Shown here: piece by piece, positions 1-9,325 of the stretch
Layout of the letters: each line of letters begins with the position of its first letter
Numbering within the stretch: the stretch's first letter is position 1
NCBI GenBank assembly: GCA_023488885.1
Contig: JAMDDH010000026.1
Span: 1 to 32,241, forward strand
Length of the DNA stretch: 32,241 bases
Reading direction: 5' to 3'
Origin: Thermoplasmatota archaeon
GTDB taxonomy: Archaea; Thermoplasmatota; Thermoplasmata; Thermoplasmatales; Thermoplasmataceae
Program-made: the position numbers and the translations under genes
Notes under the pieces: generated by a model
The model's input: the letters and a program-made list of their open reading frames with translations, nothing else
The model's database searches: none
Told to the model about the DNA's origin: nothing

Positions 1-30
1 AATATCAAATTGAGTCCGTATGCAAAGAGA

Positions 31-38
31 TTAAAAAC
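31..38 (+). promoter_or_regulatory. TATA-like box of polB
   Basis: TTAAAAAC lies 21-28 nt upstream of the polB ATG at 59. This is the spacing expected for a leaderless archaeal transcript. The element is inferred from position and base composition only. Confidence 0.4.
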
Positions 39-58
39 TGAAAGCAATATTCAAATTA

Positions 59-2467
59 ATGAAGATAAAGATGCGTATCCTGGTAGCTTCATACAGGCGA
101 TCGGATATTGCAGTTGAGCTTTACGGCAGGACAGAAGACGGCAAGTCCGTAACCGCTCTATATTTCGATTTTCTCCCGTATTTTGACATCGTTGAACCGG
201 ATGAGTCGTGCCTGAAATTATACAGGGCCGATGAACAGTTTATCAAATTCGAGGACAAAAAGCTCTGGGTTGATGGAAAAGAGCGCGATGTTAAGAGGAT
301 TTATGTCAAGTCTCCGTGGCTCGTCCCTCAGCTTAGGGAGAAATGCGGCCACAAGTTCAAGGTTCTTGCCGCGGATATACCGTTCCACCACAGGTTCATT
401 TATGACATGGACCTGGGTTCTTGCATTGAAATAGATGGAGAATCCATAGAATTTGAAAGGAAACGATACACAACAGATATTGTAATCAAAATAGATCACA
501 TGAAAACTGTTCCCGGATTCAACCCTCCACTCAAAATCCTGAGCTTCGACATTGAAAATGCAATACAGAAAAAGGATAGTGAGGAATACGGGCAGATTTT
601 TGTGATTGGTTATTCCATATTCGATGGGACTAACTGGGAAAAGGGAGCACTGAGAGGCGAAGAAAAGAAAATACTCTCGGATTTCAATGCCCTGGTAATA
701 TCAAAGGACCCTGACATACTTACGGGATACAACATAGACGGATATGATCTTCCGGTTATTAATTCCAGGATGAGACTGAACAACATTTCATTCAGGATTG
801 GAAGAGACCGTTCCGAGCCTCACAGGATACAGGGGCAGTACTGGAGGCTTCACGGAAGAATAATATCGGATACATGGTGGGCGGTTAAAAAAGTGCTGCG
901 CCCTAAACATGAAACGCTTAATTATGTGGCGAAAGAGCTTCTGGGGGAAGGTAAAGACAACATTAACCGGCTCAAGATAGAGGAGGAGTGGAAGAACAGG
1001 CCTGAAGAAGTTACGCAGTACTGCATAAAAGACGCTGATCTGACTCTCAGGATATACAAAAAAATAAGGCTGATTGACAGGAATATGTACATGAGCACAG
1101 TGGCTAAACTGCCGCTGGATGACGTGACCAATGGAGGCACCAGCAATTACGTTGATTCCCTTCTGATCAGGAAGGCTGACAGAGAGGGTATAGGGGTTCC
1201 CATGACGAACCGCAGCCTGAAGGATGCGCCGATAGAAGGTGGATATGTTCACAGCATAGGTGCAGGCATATACGATAACGTAATCGTGCTTGATTTCAAG
1301 AGCATGTATCCCACAATGATCATGAAATACAACATATGCTTCACCACCTATGATCCGAAGGGAGAAATAGTTGCTCCAAACGGTGTGAAATTCCTCAGTG
1401 TGGCCCAGAGAGAAGGTCTGGTTCCGCGATTGCTGAAGGAACTCATGGATGAAAGGGACACGGTTAAGAAACGGATGAAATCAGCAACTCCGGAAGAGAA
1501 AGAATACCTGGACGGGATCCAGGGGGCAATAAAGATTCTAATGAACACCTTCTACGGAGTCCTCGCATCATCGTTTTACAGGTTCACAAACCTCGAAATC
1601 GGCGGTGCAGTCACAGCCTATGCGAGGAATACCATTACTGCCCTGATAGAAAAGCTGAAGAGCGAAAATTACAAGGTGATCTACGGCGACACGGACAGCA
1701 TATTCATCGAGTCCGGGGCAGCGAGCCACGAGGAAGCAGTCAGGATAGGGTTTGACCTGAGTTCAAAAATATCGGATGATGAAGGAGTGACCGTGGAATT
1801 CGAGAAAGTTATGGACCCTCTTTTTTCGCACGGAGCCAAGAAAAGATACGCAGGTAAAATTGTTTTTCCAGAATCCCAGAAAGGTGAGGTTCTCATAAGG
1901 GGATATGAAGTGAGGAGAACCGATTCATTTGATCTGCAGAGCCAGGCTCTTTCAAAGGTATTCGACTTCGTCTTGAATCGTGACGTTGAGGGAGCTGTGG
2001 AATTCAGGAACAGCACTGTTGATAAGGTGAGGCGTGGAGACCCGTCCATAAACATTGAGTCTCTGGTTATATCCAGGACGGTCAAGCAGTTCGGAGAATA
2101 CAAGGAGGAAAAATCTCTCGCAAATGTCAGGATAGCCAGGAAGCTTATGGAAAGGGGCGAAACTTTCATTCCAGGCATGAAGGTATCATGGATTGTCACA
2201 AACAGCAAGAAATCCCCACAGGAGGTTGAACCATACATTGACGGAAGTGTGTTTGAGTTTAAGCCTGACTGGGAATATTATGCAAGAAGGGTTGAGGAGA
2301 CCCTGGACAGGGTACTTGAGGGAATTGGCGAGGAGTACGGGGTAGGAAAAAACAGCCAGGCAAACCTGATGGAATTCACCGGTGAAAAGAAGAAGGAGAC
2401 AGACGCAGCAAAAAAGAAAGATTCCGGCGGATCTTCCAAGCCTCAGTCGAATCTGTTCCAGTTCTGA
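59..2467 (+). CDS. polB: Family B DNA polymerase (archaeal replicative/repair type)
   Basis: DNA-directed DNA polymerase with 3'-5' proofreading. The exonuclease motifs are FDIE (D164, E166), NIDGYD (N225-D230) and YCIKD (Y321, D325). The polymerase motifs are DFKSMYP (D412), KILMNTFYG (K492-G500) and YGDTDS (D544, D546), followed by a KKRYAG block. The 802 aa length is normal for archaeal PolB and all catalytic acids are present. The C-terminus carries two PIP-box-like motifs, QANLMEF (767-773) and QSNLFQF (796-802), the second ending the protein; these would bind the PCNA clamp. ATG at 59 fits the TATA-like box; ATG at 71 is an alternative start. The stop lies 1 nt from the stop of the convergent dehydrogenase gene. 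Confidence 0.97.
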   Translation: MKIKMRILVASYRRSDIAVELYGRTEDGKSVTALYFDFLPYFDIVEPDESCLKLYRADEQFIKFEDKKLWVDGKERDVKRIYVKSPWLVPQLREKCGHKFKVLAADIPFHHRFIYDMDLGSCIEIDGESIEFERKRYTTDIVIKIDHMKTVPGFNPPLKILSFDIENAIQKKDSEEYGQIFVIGYSIFDGTNWEKGALRGEEKKILSDFNALVISKDPDILTGYNIDGYDLPVINSRMRLNNISFRIGRDRSEPHRIQGQYWRLHGRIISDTWWAVKKVLRPKHETLNYVAKELLGEGKDNINRLKIEEEWKNRPEEVTQYCIKDADLTLRIYKKIRLIDRNMYMSTVAKLPLDDVTNGGTSNYVDSLLIRKADREGIGVPMTNRSLKDAPIEGGYVHSIGAGIYDNVIVLDFKSMYPTMIMKYNICFTTYDPKGEIVAPNGVKFLSVAQREGLVPRLLKELMDERDTVKKRMKSATPEEKEYLDGIQGAIKILMNTFYGVLASSFYRFTNLEIGGAVTAYARNTITALIEKLKSENYKVIYGDTDSIFIESGAASHEEAVRIGFDLSSKISDDEGVTVEFEKVMDPLFSHGAKKRYAGKIVFPESQKGEVLIRGYEVRRTDSFDLQSQALSKVFDFVLNRDVEGAVEFRNSTVDKVRRGDPSINIESLVISRTVKQFGEYKEEKSLANVRIARKLMERGETFIPGMKVSWIVTNSKKSPQEVEPYIDGSVFEFKPDWEYYARRVEETLDRVLEGIGEEYGVGKNSQANLMEFTGEKKKETDAAKKKDSGGSSKPQSNLFQF

Positions 2468-2468
2468 T

Positions 2469-3344
2469 CTATCTGTACTCGTTCCTGTTTACAACGTTCT
2501 CTGGATGTCCATCCAGATATCTCTTTATGTTCTCGCATGCCCTGAGCACCGCGTAATCCTCAAGTTCTTTCGATATCCCTCCAACATGCGGTGTAAGGAA
2601 TGCATTTTCGGGTAGGGGGAAAACAACCTTCGGCTCGTTCCACCAAACATCTGAAAGGTAATACTTGTCCGGATTAGCAGACAAGAAACTCTTCATGTCG
2701 TTCTCGGAAACCACATTTGCCCTCGCTACGTTTATGATGGCATATCCATGAAACTGATCAAGCAGTTTCCTGTTCACAATATTCACTGTTTTAGCGGTTA
2801 ACGGCAGTGCTATCAGGACAACATCAGAAGAGGAGAAAATCGCATCAGCGCTGTTGACAAATTCATCCACATTCTGGTCATGTGAAGGGCTCCTTGTGTA
2901 TGCAAGCACCCGCATTCCAAATGCTTTGGCGATCCTTGCAGAGCTTCTTCCTATTCCGCCATGTCCCAGTATTCCAAGGGTCTTTCCGGAAAGGCTGATG
3001 ACAGAATCTTTCCTGTATATCCCGGCCCTGGTCTCGGATTCGAATTTGCAAATTTTTTTGGCGTGAGCAAGAAGCATGGCAAAGGCATGTTCCGCAACGG
3101 GATCAGAGAATGCGCCGGCATTGCTGCATATTGTGACCTCTTCTGGAATCTCGGAAAACTTTACATGATCAACACCTGCAGATATGGTCTGGATCATCGT
3201 CAGGCTTGGATTAGGAAAAAAATTCCTGAATGCAAGCTGTATCTCTGCATCTTTAGGGTCATTCAGGACGACCTCCAGTCCGGTTATGGCTGAACACTGT
3301 CTGGCAATATCTTCAGATACTTTGTGCAGTATGGCTAGTTTCAC
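2469..3344 (-). CDS. D-isomer-specific 2-hydroxyacid dehydrogenase
   Basis: NAD(P)-dependent reductase or dehydrogenase of 2-oxo/2-hydroxyacids, the family of phosphoglycerate dehydrogenase, glyoxylate reductase and D-lactate dehydrogenase. From the GTG start, the Rossmann motif GHGGIG is at 127-132. The family catalytic triad is present: R208 in NVARA, E237 in WWNEP and H253 in TPHVGG. At 291 aa it is a short single-catalytic-unit member without an ACT domain, so it is not a full-length SerA. GTG at 3344 is preferred over TTG at 3350 because a CTTTAAAC box lies 21-28 nt upstream of it. The substrate cannot be told from sequence. Confidence 0.88.
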   Translation of the reverse strand: MKLAILHKVSEDIARQCSAITGLEVVLNDPKDAEIQLAFRNFFPNPSLTMIQTISAGVDHVKFSEIPEEVTICSNAGAFSDPVAEHAFAMLLAHAKKICKFESETRAGIYRKDSVISLSGKTLGILGHGGIGRSSARIAKAFGMRVLAYTRSPSHDQNVDEFVNSADAIFSSSDVVLIALPLTAKTVNIVNRKLLDQFHGYAIINVARANVVSENDMKSFLSANPDKYYLSDVWWNEPKVVFPLPENAFLTPHVGGISKELEDYAVLRACENIKRYLDGHPENVVNRNEYR

Positions 3345-3364
3345 AAGCAAAAATCGGTTTATAG

Positions 3365-3372
3365 GTTTAAAG
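3365..3372 (-). promoter_or_regulatory. TATA-like box of the 2-hydroxyacid dehydrogenase gene
   Basis: Minus-strand CTTTAAAC lies 21-28 nt upstream of the GTG at 3344. It supports a leaderless start there. Confidence 0.5.
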
Positions 3373-3450
3373 TTTTACAATCGCTCCAGTGAATGTCTAT
3401 AAGGCCGGGTTTTCTCATGACAGTATTCTTCGACATAAGTCACTCAAAAC

Positions 3451-3458
3451 TTTTAAGG
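3451..3458 (+). promoter_or_regulatory. TATA-like box of the geranylgeranyl reductase gene
   Basis: TTTTAAGG preceded by an A-rich stretch lies 20-27 nt upstream of the GTG at 3478. The spacing fits a leaderless transcript. Confidence 0.5.
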
Positions 3459-3477
3459 GAATTCACATTGCTTTCCT

Positions 3478-4608
3478 GTGAGAGATGTTGTAGTAGCGGG
3501 GGCAGGACCATCGGGATCTTATCTTAGCTATGCACTCTCGAAGAAAGGATACGACGTACTGAATCTGGAAGATCATCCGGAGGTTGGAAGGCCGGTTGAG
3601 TGCACAGGTGTTGTCACTGAAAGGGTTTTCCGGTTTGTCAGGAGCAAATCAATAGCAAATCGGGTCAGTGGAGCATATGTGTATTTCCCCGATTCCGAAC
3701 CTATGCACATCCGGAAGAATGAGGAAACCATTGTCATATACCGGGATTCATTTGACAAGGATGTATCCGCCATGGCGGTTGGAGCAGGAACTGACTTGCG
3801 GGTCAATTCCAGACTCATAGGGGTGAAAATCCACGAAGACTGCGCAGAAGTGACATACCGGGAAAACGGGCAAATCAGGACTGAAAAATCAAGGATTGTC
3901 ATCGGTGCGGACGGTGCAAATAGTGTTGTGCGCAAGGATCTCTACGAGGAGAGGCCGAAAAGAATAGTTTCCACATATCAGGTTGATTCTGCCGTAAGGA
4001 TGGAAGATCAGGATAGCGTTTCCGTATATCTCGGATCTGAAAATTCGAAGGGTTTCTTCGCATGGGCTGTGCCCACAGGCAACATAACAAGAATTGGACT
4101 GGGAACACTTGGATCAGGGGCCAGGGAGTATTATCGCGCGCTGGAAAAGCATTTTCCAGTTGACAGGGTCGTAGGAATAACAGGCGGCCCAATACCTATT
4201 TCCTATCTGAAAAGGACTTACGGAAACAGGTCCCTGTTGATCGGTGACGCAGCAGGCATAGTGAAACCACTGACAGGTGGAGGAATTTACACCGGAATAG
4301 TTTCTGCCAGACATGCCTTCCGGGCTGTAGACGAAGCCCTTGAAAACGACAGTTTCACGCAGGAGTTCCTCTCACGATACCAGAAATACTGGAAGGAGGA
4401 TATAGGCCGCGAACTGTTTATTGACGGCCTCATACAGAAATTTTTCTCGAAGCTTAGCGACAGATCGCTGAAAGCAGTTTACAAAGTTCTTTCTTCTCCG
4501 GACATTATTGGCAGGATAAACAGCATCGGAGACATCGACTACCCGTCAAAGCTTGTTTTTTCTGTTTTGCTGAAGCATCCCTCGATACTGTTGAATGCTC
4601 TGGTTTGA
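3478..4608 (+). CDS. Geranylgeranyl reductase family flavoprotein (archaeal lipid saturation)
   Basis: FAD-dependent reductase of the digeranylgeranylglycerophospholipid reductase family, which hydrogenates the isoprenoid chains of archaeal membrane lipids. The N-terminal dinucleotide fold has GAGPSG at 8-13 and an acidic strand end (NLED). The RPVECTG segment follows. IGADGANSVVR is the second FAD motif of the group, and the third is LLIGDAAGIVKPLTGGG. The GFFAWAVPTG segment matches the family's substrate-cavity motif region (YxWxFP type). At 376 aa the length is typical. The start is GTG, supported by the TATA spacing. A role in another prenyl-reduction step, such as menaquinone side-chain saturation, cannot be excluded. 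Confidence 0.9.
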   Translation: MRDVVVAGAGPSGSYLSYALSKKGYDVLNLEDHPEVGRPVECTGVVTERVFRFVRSKSIANRVSGAYVYFPDSEPMHIRKNEETIVIYRDSFDKDVSAMAVGAGTDLRVNSRLIGVKIHEDCAEVTYRENGQIRTEKSRIVIGADGANSVVRKDLYEERPKRIVSTYQVDSAVRMEDQDSVSVYLGSENSKGFFAWAVPTGNITRIGLGTLGSGAREYYRALEKHFPVDRVVGITGGPIPISYLKRTYGNRSLLIGDAAGIVKPLTGGGIYTGIVSARHAFRAVDEALENDSFTQEFLSRYQKYWKEDIGRELFIDGLIQKFFSKLSDRSLKAVYKVLSSPDIIGRINSIGDIDYPSKLVFSVLLKHPSILLNALV

Positions 4609-4643
4609 ACAAGCTGTCAGGATTCCCGGAATCAGGAGGAATT

Positions 4644-4651
4644 CTTTAAAC
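4644..4651 (+). promoter_or_regulatory. TATA-like box of the EamA transporter gene
   Basis: CTTTAAAC lies 26-33 nt upstream of the ATG at 4677. It favours that start over the in-frame TTG at 4653, which would sit almost on top of the box. Confidence 0.45.
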
Positions 4652-4676
4652 GTTGCTGGAGTATACCTTCTGCCGG

Positions 4677-5561
4677 ATGGACAGAAAGATTCTATATATG
4701 GGGCTTCTGCTTGTTGTGACATTTTTCTGGGGTGTCACGTTTCCGATAAATAAAATAGCGCTTCAGTACATAAGTCCTGCTCCCTTTCTCGCACTTCGCT
4801 TCTTTTTTGCATCTCTCATAATGGCTATATTCCTCAGGAAAGGCAGGGGATTTCGGTCTCCAGATAACATCAAACACGGGTTAATCGCGGGGATTCTCCT
4901 GTTTGCTGGTTATTTTACACAGACTGTTGGCTTGCAGTATACAAGTGCGGCAGCTTCAGGCATAATCACGGGCGCTAATGTGGTATTCTTGCCCATAATA
5001 TCGATAATGTACCTGAAGTCCAGAGTATCGACGGCCGATACCATAGCTTCAATAATGGCGCTCAGCGGCCTGATAGTAATGTCCCTGGGAGCCCTGGGCA
5101 GTATCGGCACCTTAATTGGAGATGCGCTGACACTATTCTGCGCAATAGCCTACGCAGTACAGATTGCTTACGTATCGAAGCATTCCAAGAATCTTGATTC
5201 CTATGCATTTACTTTTTACCAGATTGCTGCTGTCACGATCCTTTCTGCAGTAACGATACCGGTAATGCCAGGTACAATGATGACGCTGAATAACTACGTG
5301 ATCTTCGCCATAATATTCAGTGCAGTGTTTGCAAGCGTATTTGCTTTCTACATAAGCACAGTTGGCCTCATTTATGTTGAGCCGACGACAGTCGGGATCA
5401 TTTTTGTTGCTGAACCAGTCTTCGCTGCGATATCCGCAGTAATAATAGGCCATGAGGTACTGAGTGTATCTGTAATTATCGGAGGAGTGATAATGGTTAT
5501 GGCCATGTTCCTGACTTCAATTGATAAGTATATTCAGGCGAGATCCGTCAGGACAACCTGA
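4677..5561 (+). CDS. EamA/DMT-family membrane transporter
   Basis: Inner-membrane exporter of the drug/metabolite transporter superfamily, with two EamA repeats and about ten predicted transmembrane helices. The typical first-helix motif WGVTFPINK is followed by PAPFLALRFF. The second repeat begins near GDALTLFCAIAYAVQ and ends with the EPVFAAI...GHEVLS block common in this family. The start was moved from TTG 4653 to ATG 4677 (294 aa) because of the TATA-like box. The substrate is unknown; the family covers amino-acid and metabolite efflux. It ends 8 nt from the convergent tgtA stop. Confidence 0.85.
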   Translation: MDRKILYMGLLLVVTFFWGVTFPINKIALQYISPAPFLALRFFFASLIMAIFLRKGRGFRSPDNIKHGLIAGILLFAGYFTQTVGLQYTSAAASGIITGANVVFLPIISIMYLKSRVSTADTIASIMALSGLIVMSLGALGSIGTLIGDALTLFCAIAYAVQIAYVSKHSKNLDSYAFTFYQIAAVTILSAVTIPVMPGTMMTLNNYVIFAIIFSAVFASVFAFYISTVGLIYVEPTTVGIIFVAEPVFAAISAVIIGHEVLSVSVIIGGVIMVMAMFLTSIDKYIQARSVRTT

Positions 5562-5569
5562 ACGCAAAA

Positions 5570-7519
5570 CTACACCTTTTCGTCCGTTTCGGCAAGTTTC
5601 TCCGTTCCCTGTTGAGCTCCACGATGGACTTTCACGGCCACTCCCGACTTAAAGAAGTGTATTTCGGAACCGGAGGTTACGCTCTTGCCCACTGCCACAA
5701 GTGTATCATTCTCATCAACCACGAGAACCTCATTCCCGGCAAGGATATCCGGATCATTCCTGACCACGAATTTGAAGAAAACGTTGAATCCCCTTGCATT
5801 GAATTCAGCAGTGTCATTTGTGACCACAATCCTGTGTTTCGGCATTGTAGTGGATTTGTGGAGCATTCCTGCACCGTCAATACTCAGGGTGAAAAATCCG
5901 TCATGTGCTCTCTGGGTGGCTATGAGCTTTTCTTCATAGAATATTCCCCTGATCCTGCCTGTGCTCCTTGATCTCGTTACCGTGCATCCTTCTGGGAAGA
6001 GAACCTTTCCTGTACCTATCCCGAACTGGAAATCTGCAATCTTCCTGACCTTTTCGAGGTCATATGACCTGACTGGATACTCAGATTCAGGAACAGCAGT
6101 ATTGATATCTTTCCTGGTGAAGGATTTTGCCTGATCCTGAAGATCTGGTCCTTCACCTATGCCATCTAAGTGATTTGTGAGTTTACCGCTGCTGATTATT
6201 TGCTCGACAGGATATGTATCTTCAAGTTCTATTGGGACCAATTGATTCTGCCATTTAAGCAGGAAATTCCTTCCGGAATGTTCATACAGATTCACCAGTT
6301 TTTCGGAATGAGGCCTTCCCGGATGCCAGTGTTCTTCCGAAAGCACAGTACTGTTTCCGGTATCATTGCCGGTGACTGCTTCGGTGTGTCTTTTCAGGCG
6401 CAGCAGAAACGGGTTGCGATCAGTGTAACGATCAAAATAGAAGAAACTGCTTTTCTTTGAAAGGTCCTCATACTTTTCCAGCGTCTCGGAATATTCCAGA
6501 ATTTTGAGGTATGCCCTGAAAAGATACGGGTGTGTTCTGGCTTTTGCCTCAACGTACTGCCAGAGATTCTGCTGGAAAATTCTCTCCCTAATCTCGTTTA
6601 GCTCTGTGAAAATGGCAGACAGATTATGCAATGCCAGCAGCCTGCTTCGCTCTTCCTGCGGTGCCTCCTTCAGTTCGTTTACATTTATTTTCCCATAAAG
6701 TGCGCTCCAGCTGGGAAGCGAAGAAATCTTCGAAAGCTCCCTGGATCCGTCAAGGAAAAGCATCCTGTTGTTTCTGGCATATTTCACGTATGAAGCGGAA
6801 TCGAATACATCAACTCCAAGCAGAACTGCCATTCCGAGAAACATCGGATGACCTCCACCGAAGAGATGTATGGGTTTGGAAAAATCCGCATGAATCTTTG
6901 AGTTTATTATAACGTCCACAAGAATGTCATACCTGTAGTTTTCCAGCAGTGGGACAACTCCGCCAATCGGAAGATAGCCTGCCTGTGATGAGCTCATGAG
7001 TTCCGCGGATAGTTTCCTGAGGTCTCCGTATGTTGATCCCTGTATGGGTCCTGCGAGAATGGTATCATCGATTTTCGGTAGCTCCTGCATTCTTGCATGG
7101 GTTTCCAGCACTGCCGTTTTTGCCTTCTCATAAGAAAAATCAGGTTCGGAGAAGATATCGAGTATTGTTGAGATGTCACTTCCTATTTTCCTCTGGAAAT
7201 TAATTATCTCGGAATTGGAAAATTCAATATCAGAGTACACATGACTCTGGAATGTCCCGGAGTCCGTCATTATGGGACCATTATACCCGATCAGTGAATG
7301 AACTCCGTTCTTCTCGGCTTTCTCCCTCAGCTTTTCTGTTCGTCTTATTATGTAGCTGTTTGTGATGAATCCCTGAGATCCAAGGGCAACCATTTCACCA
7401 ATGCTGAGGGTTGGTATATTCGGGTTAATTACTGGTAGAATTGTCGGTGTCTCGATGGAACCGTGAGGAGTTTCGAATTTCCCGATTCTTGCAAGGCCGT
7501 CCCTATATATAATTTCCAA
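5570..7519 (-). CDS. tgtA: Archaeosine tRNA-guanine transglycosylase, lacking zinc-ligand cysteines
   Basis: Exchanges guanine for preQ0 in the D-arm of tRNA (position 15), the first tRNA-bound step of archaeosine synthesis. The catalytic domain shows MTDSGTFQ (D86), AGPIQGSTYGDLR, FGGGHPMFLG and GVDVFDS (D240). The C-terminal PUA RNA-binding domain covers roughly 565-640, with PKHRIVVTNDTAEF and AGNEVLVVD. The 649 aa length is normal for the single-chain archaeal enzyme. Oddity: the zinc motif CxCxxC is replaced by SWSALY (270-275), while the downstream His of ALHNL (H298) remains. The protein has one cysteine, far from this site. The start is TTG, 25 nt after the ABCE1 stop, so it is cotranscribed with the translation gene upstream. 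Confidence 0.93.
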   Translation of the reverse strand: MEIIYRDGLARIGKFETPHGSIETPTILPVINPNIPTLSIGEMVALGSQGFITNSYIIRRTEKLREKAEKNGVHSLIGYNGPIMTDSGTFQSHVYSDIEFSNSEIINFQRKIGSDISTILDIFSEPDFSYEKAKTAVLETHARMQELPKIDDTILAGPIQGSTYGDLRKLSAELMSSSQAGYLPIGGVVPLLENYRYDILVDVIINSKIHADFSKPIHLFGGGHPMFLGMAVLLGVDVFDSASYVKYARNNRMLFLDGSRELSKISSLPSWSALYGKINVNELKEAPQEERSRLLALHNLSAIFTELNEIRERIFQQNLWQYVEAKARTHPYLFRAYLKILEYSETLEKYEDLSKKSSFFYFDRYTDRNPFLLRLKRHTEAVTGNDTGNSTVLSEEHWHPGRPHSEKLVNLYEHSGRNFLLKWQNQLVPIELEDTYPVEQIISSGKLTNHLDGIGEGPDLQDQAKSFTRKDINTAVPESEYPVRSYDLEKVRKIADFQFGIGTGKVLFPEGCTVTRSRSTGRIRGIFYEEKLIATQRAHDGFFTLSIDGAGMLHKSTTMPKHRIVVTNDTAEFNARGFNVFFKFVVRNDPDILAGNEVLVVDENDTLVAVGKSVTSGSEIHFFKSGVAVKVHRGAQQGTEKLAETDEKV

Positions 7520-7544
7520 GTCAATCAGTGCCTTTCAGTTAAGG

Positions 7545-9317
7545 TCATTCAGAATAATAGTAGTTTCCGCTCTCTCTCTGGGTCTTGTCAAGTCTGCTGT
7601 CGGATTTGTTTATTCTCGGCCTTTTTGTAAGGGCATCCCTTCTGAACGTCACTCCGGCTCCCTTAAGGAAGAGATTCATCCCGTCCTTCATTGAAAGAGG
7701 TCCGTAGGATATTCCCGATACACCCGGTTCGCCGTCGAACACTATGAGGGCATCCGAGATCAGATCTATGAAATACACATCATGATCTATTACAAATGCG
7801 CTTTTCCTGTTGTTCTCCATAACTCTTTTTATGATTCTTGCTGTGGACATCCTGTATGCACTGTCAAGGTGTGCAGAAGGTTCGTCAAGTATGAAAAGGT
7901 CAGCATCCTGCGAAAGAGTCATGGCTACAGACACTCTCTGAAGTTCACCCCCGGATAGATCCTGGACATTAAGATCGTAAAGTTCCTCAATTTCCAGGGG
8001 ATGGATAATTTCATTCTTTACCATGGTGTTCTGCATATTCTCCCCCAACGCCTGCATTAGCAGTGTTGATACCGTGCCATCGTAGTCAGTAGATATGTAC
8101 TGCGGCTTGTACGAAATCTTCAATGTTCTGGAAAGAGTTCCTGAATCTGGCGAAACAACCCCGGCCAGTATCTTTGCAAATGTGGATTTACCCAGCGCGT
8201 TCCTTCCCAGAACTCCAATAACTTCGCCGCTTCTAATGAGTCCCTGATTTAACTTTAGATTGAAATCTCCGAGTGAGATAGCCATTTCAGACCATGAGGC
8301 AACCTCTATTCCCGTGGAGGTTCTCCTGTCAGATTTCTGCTGGAAATCTATTGAGTAGGATCTAATTCTCACATTTTCCTCCCTCAAGTATCCTTCCAGG
8401 AAGGAATTGATTGCTTTATTGCTGGTTCTCTGTTCACTTATGATTCCATAAGTTCCGGTTTGGCCATAGACGATATGAACGCTGTCAGCCATCCAGTCCA
8501 TGAGTGCCAGATCATGCTCAACAACCATGACAGTCTTTCTTTTTGCAAGATTCTGTATTATCTTCGAAATTCTTATTCTTTCAGAGACATCCAGATAAGA
8601 CGACATCTCGTCAAAGAGATATACATCAGCATCTCTGAGAAGGGTGGCCGCAACGGCAAACCTTTGCAGTTCTCCTCCGGAACAGCTTTTAACTTCCTTA
8701 CTGAGAGAGTTCTCCAGCCCCATTTCGGCTGATATTTCGTCAAGCATTCCCTGTGGATCACGCTTCTTTAGTGCTTCACCAATAGTCCCTTCAACAACCC
8801 TAGGTATCATGTCAATGTTCTGATCCTTCAGTACAGTTTTCTTCGTTCCGTCATATAGCCCTCTGAAGTAATCTCCCATTATGGAATTCGCAAAGCGTTT
8901 CACAACAGCTTCCTTTTCGGCAGGGTTGTCGTAATTCCCAAAATTCGGAGTAAGCAGCCCGGCCATGATCTTCATGGTGGTAGTCTTTCCCATGCCGTTC
9001 TGTCCAAGCACGGCAGTAACCTTCCCCTGGTTCAGGACTGGGAGGGAATAGAGTCTGAATGAGTTCAGGGAGTATTGGTGCGTTAAATCATGATCAAGTT
9101 CGTCAGGGACTGTAACAATCTTTATGGCACCAAACGGGCATCTGTGGACACATATTCCGCAACCGATGCAAAGCGGTTCGTTTATTACAGGTCGTGAAGC
9201 CTCGTCAGGAAACTCAATGGTGGGAGTACCGCTTCTTACTGGTGGGCAAAAATACTGGCACTCATGGTTACATTTCTTTGGATGGCATTTTTCACGGTCG
9301 AGAATCGCAATATGCAA
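7545..9317 (-). CDS. ABCE1/RLI ribosome-recycling ATPase
   Basis: Iron-sulfur ABC ATPase that splits ribosomes after termination. The N-terminus carries two 4Fe-4S ligand sets: C11, C16, C20, C24 and C50, C53, C56, C60. ABC domain 1 has Walker A GQNGMGKT (105-112), signature SGGELQ (213-218) and Walker B VYLFDE (232-237). Domain 2 has GRNALGKS (371-378), signature SGGELQ (455-460) and LFILDEP. The 590 aa length is standard. The start is TTG at 9317, with AGGTG about 7 nt upstream as a ribosome-binding site, only 8 nt after the stop of the preceding gene. It is the middle gene of a three-gene operon ending in tgtA. Confidence 0.96.
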   Translation of the reverse strand: MHIAILDREKCHPKKCNHECQYFCPPVRSGTPTIEFPDEASRPVINEPLCIGCGICVHRCPFGAIKIVTVPDELDHDLTHQYSLNSFRLYSLPVLNQGKVTAVLGQNGMGKTTTMKIMAGLLTPNFGNYDNPAEKEAVVKRFANSIMGDYFRGLYDGTKKTVLKDQNIDMIPRVVEGTIGEALKKRDPQGMLDEISAEMGLENSLSKEVKSCSGGELQRFAVAATLLRDADVYLFDEMSSYLDVSERIRISKIIQNLAKRKTVMVVEHDLALMDWMADSVHIVYGQTGTYGIISEQRTSNKAINSFLEGYLREENVRIRSYSIDFQQKSDRRTSTGIEVASWSEMAISLGDFNLKLNQGLIRSGEVIGVLGRNALGKSTFAKILAGVVSPDSGTLSRTLKISYKPQYISTDYDGTVSTLLMQALGENMQNTMVKNEIIHPLEIEELYDLNVQDLSGGELQRVSVAMTLSQDADLFILDEPSAHLDSAYRMSTARIIKRVMENNRKSAFVIDHDVYFIDLISDALIVFDGEPGVSGISYGPLSMKDGMNLFLKGAGVTFRRDALTKRPRINKSDSRLDKTQRESGNYYYSE

Positions 9318-9325
9318 GGCAACAC

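Noticed and set aside
788-1252. Long antisense frames inside polB, tgtA, hemA and other genes
   Set aside because: They lie opposite strongly conserved enzymes and follow from codon bias; none has protein-like features of its own.
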